From Nitrosopumilales archaeon UBA218 (GTDB lineage Archaea > Thermoproteota > Nitrososphaeria > Nitrososphaerales > Nitrosopumilaceae), in contig DAMC01000082.1 in NCBI GenBank assembly GCA_002499525.1, positions 1-11,254 on the forward strand: a DNA stretch of 11,254 nucleotides. Direction: 5' to 3'. The notes under the pieces are model-generated. The model was not told where the DNA came from and searched no databases. It worked only from the letters and a program-made list of their open reading frames with translations. Positions 7,319-11,254 of the stretch are shown piece after piece. How positions within the stretch are numbered: position 1 is the first letter of the stretch; every line of letters starts with the position of its first letter. Both the position numbers and the translations under genes were made by a program.

Positions 7319-8091
7319 AGTTTAATGATTTGAAGATCAGTTGTACTAAGCAAGTCCAGAACTTTTTGTTTGTGAGGTCCCAATCCTCCCCAGTCAAGTA
7401 AAGCAGTTTTTGCCTTCTCATTTTGTGACAAAATATGCAAAAATAGTTTTTCATCCAGGAATTCCAATGCATGTTTTGGCATGACGGTTCCTAATGCATG
7501 AACTCCATCAATTAATTCATGAGAGAATTTTTCCGGATAATGAGTACCACCAAAGCAAATTGCAACAGGAGATCGGTTAAGTGGTTCATTCATAGTTTGA
7601 ACTACCAGTTTTGCAATAGAATTACACAGTGTTTCATCAGTCCACTGTTTGTCAGTAGTTCCAATCTCGATGAATATTGTTGGTTTTGATAATGCAGTGG
7701 GTCCATGATGAGTTGCCTCTATAATGATTTGAAAGTTTGGAAACGAATCCTTGTTTTTAGATAATTTTTTCATGTAAGATTTTTGTAAATGAGGATGTGG
7801 TATAGCCACTTGTTTTTCATTTCCTCCAAACTGTGCAGTAGAAAAGTTTCCAGTACTATGACACGTTAGAGCAAGTTCGCCTGATTGTGCCGCATGTTTT
7901 GATAAAAAGACAAAACCGTCATAGTGGTATTTTTGTTCTAACCAGTCAGCAGAAATCGCAGGGCTGGGAATTATTGCTAAATCAAAGTTTTTTCCTCGAA
8001 AGACATCACCGTCTCGAGACATATCAGAAGAGATGAATTTTGCCATATTGTATCCAGCGGGGTCTTGCTCATATGCGACAAGGAGTTCCAT
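7315..8091 (-). CDS. dtdA: D-aminoacyl-tRNA deacylase, archaeal/plant type (DTD2/GEK1)
   Basis: Hydrolyses D-amino acids mischarged on tRNA, a chirality proofreading step (EC 3.1.1.96); this family serves archaea and plants, distinct from bacterial DTD1. The 258-residue protein has the family signatures CHSTGN (77-82), FGG (88-90), EATHHGP (125-131), IFIEIGTTDKQW (139-150) and CFGGTHY (179-185); the His- and Glu-rich clusters fit a zinc-dependent deacylase. The frame is open 18 codons further upstream, but I chose ATG at 8091 because MELLVAYEQDPAG matches the family N-terminus and an ATTTAATAT box lies about 28 nt upstream. The upstream extension would also run into the promoter and start codon of secE. 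It is the first gene of a two-gene unit with the alkyltransferase, overlapping by 4 nt, and is divergent from secE. Confidence 0.92.
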   Translation of the reverse strand: MELLVAYEQDPAGYNMAKFISSDMSRDGDVFRGKNFDLAIIPSPAISADWLEQKYHYDGFVFLSKHAAQSGELALTCHSTGNFSTAQFGGNEKQVAIPHPHLQKSYMKKLSKNKDSFPNFQIIIEATHHGPTALSKPTIFIEIGTTDKQWTDETLCNSIAKLVVQTMNEPLNRSPVAICFGGTHYPEKFSHELIDGVHALGTVMPKHALEFLDEKLFLHILSQNEKAKTALLDWGGLGPHKQKVLDLLSTTDLQIIKL

Positions 8092-8099
8092 GTCCCAAA

Positions 8100-8108
8100 A
8101 AATATAAG
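8100..8108 (+). promoter_or_regulatory. Putative TATA box of secE
   Basis: AAATATAAG centred at 8104, 27 nt before the secE ATG at 8131, the spacing of a leaderless archaeal promoter. It lies only 15 bp, centre to centre, from the oppositely directed dtdA box. Confidence 0.55.
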
Positions 8109-8114
8109 GACACC

Positions 8115-8123
8115 ATATTAAAT
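8115..8123 (-). promoter_or_regulatory. Putative TATA box of dtdA-ogt
   Basis: ATTTAATAT on the minus strand, centred at 8119, 28 nt before the dtdA ATG at 8091. It sits between the secE TATA box and the secE start codon. Confidence 0.5.
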
Positions 8124-8130
8124 CCCACCA

Positions 8131-8301
8131 ATGGATCTTGAACAAACCCTAAAGAACATGGTAAACACGATGAAACTTGCCAAGAAATCCGACAAGGATG
8201 ACTATATGCAGCATCTAAGGTTGGTTCTTTTGGGTATTGGAGGCATCGGGGCGATTGGATTTATAATTCAGTTTGTATTTTCGGTGTTCAGATTCGGATA
8301 G
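8131..8301 (+). CDS. secE: Preprotein translocase subunit SecE / Sec61 gamma
   Basis: Small clamp subunit of the SecYE(beta) protein-conducting channel in the membrane. The 56-residue protein has a charged amphipathic N-terminal helix (MDLEQTLKNMVNTMKLAKKS, 1-20), a short polar linker with Asp/Lys, and a single transmembrane helix (about 30-51, rich in Gly, Ile and Phe), the classic minimal archaeal SecE layout. It is easy to miss because of its length. The call is backed by position: secE next to spt5 and L11 is a conserved archaeal order. The stop TAG (8299-8301) touches the spt5 ATG with no spacer, so the two are surely cotranscribed and probably coupled. A TATA-like box 27 nt upstream suggests a leaderless mRNA. 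Confidence 0.9.
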   Translation: MDLEQTLKNMVNTMKLAKKSDKDDYMQHLRLVLLGIGGIGAIGFIIQFVFSVFRFG

Positions 8302-8766
8302 ATGGAATTGTCTCAAGAAATTAAAACTCACCTTTTTGCAGTAAAGACCACCGGAGGTCAGGAAAAAGTAGTCATGAACCTACTCCAAAACAAGATTAAC
8401 ACTGGTCAGATTAGTCTGTACTCTGTTTTACTAGTCGATAATCTCAAAGGATACATCGTGGTTGAAGCAAAGGATGCAAGTGCTGCTTTCAACTCTTTGC
8501 AAGGAATTAGACACATTAGAGGACAATTACGTGGCGAGATGGAATTCAAAGACATTGAAGGTTATTTGGTTACAAAGAGCGTTGCCCCAACAATCGCTGT
8601 TGACAACATAGTTGAGATTATTGGAGGTCCATTCAAGGGCATGAAGGCAACAGTTACACGTGTCGATAATGATAAACAGGAAGCAACTGTAATTTTGTTA
8701 GATGCTCCTTACCAGCTTCCAGTAACTGTTGATTCAAACTATCTGAAATTATCCACATCCGCTTAG
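8302..8766 (+). CDS. spt5: Transcription elongation factor Spt5 (NusG family)
   Basis: Binds the RNA polymerase clamp with Spt4 to raise processivity and couple transcription to translation. The 154 residues comprise an NGN domain (about 8-90, with LFAVKTTGGQEKVVMNLL at its start and LKGYIVVEAKD at 48-58) and one KOW domain (about 98-127, VEIIGGPFKGMKATVTRVD), followed by a short tail. This is the compact archaeal form, without the repeated KOW domains of eukaryotic Spt5. The ATG abuts the secE stop. L11 follows after 34 nt. Confidence 0.94.
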   Translation: MELSQEIKTHLFAVKTTGGQEKVVMNLLQNKINTGQISLYSVLLVDNLKGYIVVEAKDASAAFNSLQGIRHIRGQLRGEMEFKDIEGYLVTKSVAPTIAVDNIVEIIGGPFKGMKATVTRVDNDKQEATVILLDAPYQLPVTVDSNYLKLSTSA

Positions 8767-8770
8767 GAAG

Positions 8771-8779
8771 GATTAAATC
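8771..8779 (+). promoter_or_regulatory. Possible internal TATA box for L11
   Basis: GATTAAATC centred at about 8775, 26 nt before the L11 ATG at 8801, within the 34-nt gap after spt5. It could give a separate leaderless L11 transcript in addition to readthrough from secE. Confidence 0.35.
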
Positions 8780-8800
8780 GTCATCTAAAAGGTTACAAAC

Positions 8801-9283
8801 ATGGCCGATACACAAACCGTTTCTGCATTAGTAACAGGTGGTGGCGCATCTGCTGGTCCTCCGTTAGGTCCTGCACTTGGTCCATTAGGCGTAAACATTA
8901 TGGAAATAATCAAGGCCATTAATGACAAAACTGCAGATTTTGAGGGAATGAAAGTCCCAGTTACAGTTTCTGTTGATACAAAGACGAAGAAATGGGAAGT
9001 AACTGTTGGTATTCCATCTGCTTCTGCGTTGCTTCTAAAAGAGGCAGGTATTCAAAAGGGTTCTGGAACTAGTGGCACAACTTGGGTAGGAGATCTCAAA
9101 GTAGACTCAATCGTTAAAGTCGCAAAGGCAAAACTAGAATCATCATATGCAACTTCAATAAAATCCGTAGCAAAAGAAGTGGCAGGAACATGTGTCTCTT
9201 TGGGAATCAAAATCGAAGGTAAGAATCCTAAAGAGTTTACCGCGGACATAAACGCGGGAAAATATGATGATAAATTCAAGTAA
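8801..9283 (+). CDS. rpl11: Large-subunit ribosomal protein L11 (uL11)
   Basis: Binds the GTPase-associated centre of 23S rRNA, at the base of the P0/P1 stalk, where elongation factors act. The 160-residue protein has the N-terminal domain with the Pro/Gly switch SAGPPLGPALGPLGVN (17-32), a linker, and the C-terminal rRNA-binding domain with GTSGTTWVGDLKVDSIVKVA (88-107) and VAGTCVSLGIKIEGKNPKEF (126-145). Length and order are normal for archaea. In many archaea L1 and P0/L10 follow directly; here the next gene is a reverse-oriented Lrp regulator whose stop lies 1 bp from the L11 stop. Confidence 0.97.
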   Translation: MADTQTVSALVTGGGASAGPPLGPALGPLGVNIMEIIKAINDKTADFEGMKVPVTVSVDTKTKKWEVTVGIPSASALLLKEAGIQKGSGTSGTTWVGDLKVDSIVKVAKAKLESSYATSIKSVAKEVAGTCVSLGIKIEGKNPKEFTADINAGKYDDKFK

Positions 9284-9284
9284 A

Positions 9285-9791
9285 TTACTTGGATACTAAA
9301 TAAGACGGTTCTTTGTCGGTTTTTTGTAATTCAACAAAGGTTTCTGTGCTTTGAATTCCCTCTATTTTACCAATTTTGTCTATCACTATAGTGTGTAATT
9401 CTTCTAGATTTTCGGCATGAACTGAGACCATTATGTCAAATCTGCCTGTGACTTCAGATATTGAGACAATTTCTGGGGTTTGGAGTAATTGTTTGTGAAT
9501 TGCATCCTTGAGTTTTGGATCTCTGTTAATCCCAATTGTGGCCTTGACACCAATTCCCAATTGGGATTCATCTACTAATATGGTGAATTTTTTGATTAAC
9601 TTCTTTTTGGTGAGTCGTTTTATTCGAGAATACAAAACGGATGCGTTGATTCCCATCTTTTTTGAGAGATTCGGTACTGAAATGCTTCCATCTTTGGTAA
9701 GCTCATAGAGAAGCTTCATGTCCAAATCATCAAGTTTATGCAATGTTTTCAAAAGTGTCAGTTTGATGTTAATAAATGTAATTTTAGGCAT
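9285..9791 (-). CDS. Lrp/AsnC-family transcriptional regulator
   Basis: DNA-binding regulator with an N-terminal winged helix-turn-helix (from ATG: about 20-70; KLDDLDMKLLYELTKDGSIS then NLSKKMGINASVLYSRIKRL) and a C-terminal RAM domain (about 80-155; ISEVTGRFDIMVSVHAENL) that binds ligands and builds dimers or octamers. From ATG at 9791 it is 168 residues. A GTG at 9803 adds four residues. A TTG at 9752 gives 155 residues, puts LDDLD at residue 7 as usual for the family, and has an ATTTATTA box about 26 nt upstream (9770-9777), so it may be the true start. It lies reversed between L11 and L1, divergent from L1, and the shared gap has three inverted repeats that could be its operators. The ligand and regulon cannot be told from sequence. 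Confidence 0.9.
   Translation of the reverse strand: MPKITFINIKLTLLKTLHKLDDLDMKLLYELTKDGSISVPNLSKKMGINASVLYSRIKRLTKKKLIKKFTILVDESQLGIGVKATIGINRDPKLKDAIHKQLLQTPEIVSISEVTGRFDIMVSVHAENLEELHTIVIDKIGKIEGIQSTETFVELQKTDKEPSYLVSK
9770..9777 (-). promoter_or_regulatory. Putative TATA box for the lrp gene (if TTG 9752 is the start)
   Basis: ATTTATTA on the minus strand, identical to the box before pfdA, centred about 22-26 nt before the TTG at 9752. If used, the reading frame upstream of 9752 would not be translated. If ATG 9791 is the real start, this is simply coding sequence. Confidence 0.35.
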
Positions 9792-9800
9792 GAAAAATTG

Positions 9801-9848
9801 CACATTATGTGTTTCCAGTGTTGGAAATTAGAAAATTTTACAATTTTC
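9801..9848. promoter_or_regulatory. Cluster of three perfect inverted repeats, candidate operator
   Basis: Three separate palindromes lie side by side: CACAT-T-ATGTG (9801-9811), TTTCCA-GTGT-TGGAAA (9812-9827) and GAAAATT-TTAC-AATTTTC (9831-9848). The last two have the same design, two arms around a 4-nt spacer, with centres 20 bp apart, about two helical turns. They sit between lrp and L1, where an Lrp protein would be expected to bind its own promoter region. Binding is inferred from position and symmetry only. Confidence 0.5.
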
Positions 9849-9858
9849 AGTCAAACTA

Positions 9859-9912
9859 ATGGTCGAAGACACTAACGATTTTAAAGAGGCATTTTTGCAA
9901 GGTTTTCGTTGA
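9859..9912 (+). CDS. Possible 17-residue upstream ORF (leader peptide) before L1
   Basis: ATG at 9859 opens a 17-codon frame (MVEDTNDFKEAFLQGFR) whose TGA at 9910-9912 overlaps the TTG start of L1 as TTGA, the same junction seen between dtdA and ogt. If translated, it would couple ribosomes into the weakly initiated L1 gene. Against it, a TTTTAAA box at 9879-9885 inside this ORF is well placed to start a leaderless L1 mRNA at 9909, in which case the ORF would not be transcribed. An ORF of this length is also not rare by chance. Confidence 0.3.
   Translation: MVEDTNDFKEAFLQGFR
9879..9885 (+). promoter_or_regulatory. Putative TATA box of L1-P0
   Basis: TTTTAAA centred at 9882, 27 nt before the L1 TTG at 9909. 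An alternative AT-rich box, AAATTTTA (9833-9840), overlaps the third inverted repeat and would place transcription near the ATG at 9859. Confidence 0.4.
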
Positions 9913-10565
9913 TCAACGAAGCCGAACTATCCAAATTGATTAAGGATGCAAAGTCTCAAGATAAGGAACGCAAGTTCAAGCAGACATTGGAAATGTACGT
10001 CATCCTAAAGGATATTGATGTTAAGAAGGGCTTTGCCATGAACGAGACAATTCAGCTTCCAAAAAGACTTTCCCAGCCAACTACTGTTTGTGTAATGGCG
10101 GGTGGAGATATGGGACTCAAAGCAAAAAGTGCAAATGCCGACAGAGTTGTTTCCGGTGATGAATTAAACACTATTGCGGCAAATAAACGAGAGGCTCGTA
10201 AATTTATCAATAATTATGATTTCTTTTTAGCAGACACACAGTTAATGACGACGGTAGGTAAAGTTTTGGGACAGCTATTAGGTCCTAGAGGGAAAATGCC
10301 AATACCAGTTCCATTCAACGCTCCAATTGAGTCATTTTTGGACAGATTCAGATCATCAATCAGAGTTAAAGTGAAGAATTCATTATCAATGTCATGTAAA
10401 ATTGGCGATGAGTCAATGGATGATGGTGATGTGGCAGCAAATGCTCATGCAATCCTGAATGCAATTGAGAAAAAACTTCCAAGCGGAGACAAAAATATTA
10501 GAAAAATTATTGTAAAAACATCAATGGGTAAACCAGTAAAACAGTCACAACAGGCGAAAAAGTAA
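9909..10565 (+). CDS. rpl1: Large-subunit ribosomal protein L1 (uL1)
   Basis: Forms the mobile L1 stalk that guides deacylated tRNA from the E site; in several organisms L1 also represses translation of its own mRNA. The 218 residues match archaeal L1. Family features include the N-terminal helix ELSKLIKDAK, the domain I strand LEMYVILKDIDVKKG (27-41), domain II (about 65-155), the signature LGQLLGPRGKMPIPVP (119-134) and the C-terminal KIIVKTSMGKPVK (199-211). The start is TTG at 9909, since no ATG or GTG is in frame near the conserved N-terminus. TTG overlaps the TGA of a short upstream ORF. Its stop TAA is followed immediately by the P0 ATG. It is detached from L11 by the reversed lrp gene, so it must use its own promoter. 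Confidence 0.96.
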   Translation: MINEAELSKLIKDAKSQDKERKFKQTLEMYVILKDIDVKKGFAMNETIQLPKRLSQPTTVCVMAGGDMGLKAKSANADRVVSGDELNTIAANKREARKFINNYDFFLADTQLMTTVGKVLGQLLGPRGKMPIPVPFNAPIESFLDRFRSSIRVKVKNSLSMSCKIGDESMDDGDVAANAHAILNAIEKKLPSGDKNIRKIIVKTSMGKPVKQSQQAKK

Positions 10566-11254
10566 ATGCACGAGAACAGAACAAAATATCCAGCAAAGAA
10601 GACAAGAATGTATCAACAGCTACAAGAGCTTCCTGCAAAATACAAAGTGACAGCTCTGGTCAGAATGGAAAAGGTTCGCTCATCACAGATGTTGCCTTTA
10701 AGAAAAAAATTCTTGGGCGAAGTTGAAATCATTAGTATCAAAGATAAAGTTGCAAAGAAGGCCCTTGCTAAACTAAATGTTCCAGGAATTGCAAAAATGG
10801 CCGAAGCATTGACAGGTCAATGCGTATTGATGTTTACCAACATGTCACCATTCAAGCTCAACGTATTATTAGGAAAGAATAAAATCATGATGTTTGGTCG
10901 AGGCGGAGATATTGCTAGTGTGGACATTAACGTTCCAGCAAAAAATACAGGTATTGCTCCAGGTCCAATGCTAACTGAATTCAAAGAGGCAGGCATTCCA
11001 ACAAAAATCGACCAAGGAACCATATGGATACTAAAGGATTCAACTCCAGTCAAAAAGGGTCAACCCATCCCAGATAAACTTGCAACATTATTGCAAAAAC
11101 TTGACATCAAGTCAGTCGAGGCAGGTGTTTTGTTAGATGGGGCACTAGAGGAAGGCATTCAATACAAGCGAGAAGAGCTAGTAATCGATTTAGAATCTTA
11201 CAGAGGATTGTTTGCACAAGCCCACCAAGAAGCTATTTCATTATCTATTGAAGC
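10566..11254 (+). CDS. rplP0: Large-subunit ribosomal protein P0 / L10 (uL10), partial at the right edge
   Basis: Base of the ribosomal stalk: it binds 23S rRNA beside L11 and carries dimers of L12/P1 that recruit elongation factors. The 229 complete codons in the window show the RNA-binding domain (about 1-105; YQQLQELPAKYKVTALVRME, then SSQMLPLRKKFLG and FTNMSPFKLNVLLGKNK) and the archaeal/eukaryotic insertion domain (about 106-180; PAKNTGIAPGPMLTEFKEAG, then KIDQGTIWILKDSTPVKKG). The C-terminal helices that hold P1/L12 should begin at the end of the visible part and continue past the edge. ATG at 10566 directly follows the L1 stop at 10563-10565, so the two genes are cotranscribed. L12 would be expected next. 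Confidence 0.94.
   Translation, partial: MHENRTKYPAKKTRMYQQLQELPAKYKVTALVRMEKVRSSQMLPLRKKFLGEVEIISIKDKVAKKALAKLNVPGIAKMAEALTGQCVLMFTNMSPFKLNVLLGKNKIMMFGRGGDIASVDINVPAKNTGIAPGPMLTEFKEAGIPTKIDQGTIWILKDSTPVKKGQPIPDKLATLLQKLDIKSVEAGVLLDGALEEGIQYKREELVIDLESYRGLFAQAHQEAISLSIE

Noticed and set aside
8092..8145. 18-codon upstream extension of dtdA
   Set aside because: It would run across both promoters and the secE start; ATG 8091 begins the recognisable family N-terminus.
1..11254. Mobile elements, CRISPR arrays, toxin-antitoxin or defence genes, tRNA and rRNA genes
   Set aside because: I looked for terminal repeats, spaced direct repeats, transposase-like motifs and tRNA-like sequence and saw none; the gene content is housekeeping throughout.

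Overview
The window looks like chromosome of an ammonia-oxidising-type archaeon (Thaumarchaeota / Nitrososphaeria, probably Nitrosopumilales-like). It is AT-rich and densely packed. Its information-processing genes are archaeal: prefoldin alpha, FtsY, L32e, L19e, SecE, Spt5, L11, L1 and P0/L10, plus an archaeal-type D-aminoacyl-tRNA deacylase. Several genes have a TATA-like box about 25-28 nt before the start codon, as expected for leaderless archaeal mRNAs. The lineage is inferred from gene content and protein style, not from a database match.

Layout. Positions 1-1372 (minus): prefoldin alpha followed by ftsY, which runs off the left edge. Positions 1373-1701: the only long gap, very AT-rich, holding the prefoldin promoter and the superoxide dismutase 3' end. 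Positions 1702-2322 (minus): Fe/Mn superoxide dismutase. Positions 2412-4448 (plus): a membrane-anchored subtilisin-like protease. Positions 4445-6043 (minus): ATP-dependent PEP carboxykinase. Positions 6135-7026 (plus): ribosomal L32e and L19e, overlapping. Positions 7016-8091 (minus): D-aminoacyl-tRNA deacylase translationally coupled to a minimal O6-alkylguanine-DNA alkyltransferase. Positions 8131-9283 (plus): secE (56 codons), spt5 and L11. Positions 9285-9791 (minus): an Lrp/AsnC regulator. Positions 9909-11254 (plus): L1 and P0/L10, the latter cut by the right edge.

How it fits together. Most of the window is housekeeping: ribosome assembly, Sec/SRP targeting (FtsY, SecE), co-transcriptional processivity (Spt5), co-translational folding (prefoldin) and translation quality control (D-aminoacyl-tRNA deacylase). 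PEP carboxykinase links the C4 pool to gluconeogenesis, and superoxide dismutase protects against oxygen damage. I see no phage, transposon, CRISPR or defence locus, and no tRNA or rRNA gene.

The most unusual part is 9285-9912. An Lrp-family gene sits in reverse orientation between L11 and L1, which in many archaea lie in one operon. The divergent region between lrp and L1 holds three perfect inverted repeats, and a 17-codon ORF whose stop overlaps the L1 TTG start. A second regulatory oddity is the 39-bp dtdA/secE gap, where two TATA-like boxes are placed so that the two promoters should exclude each other.
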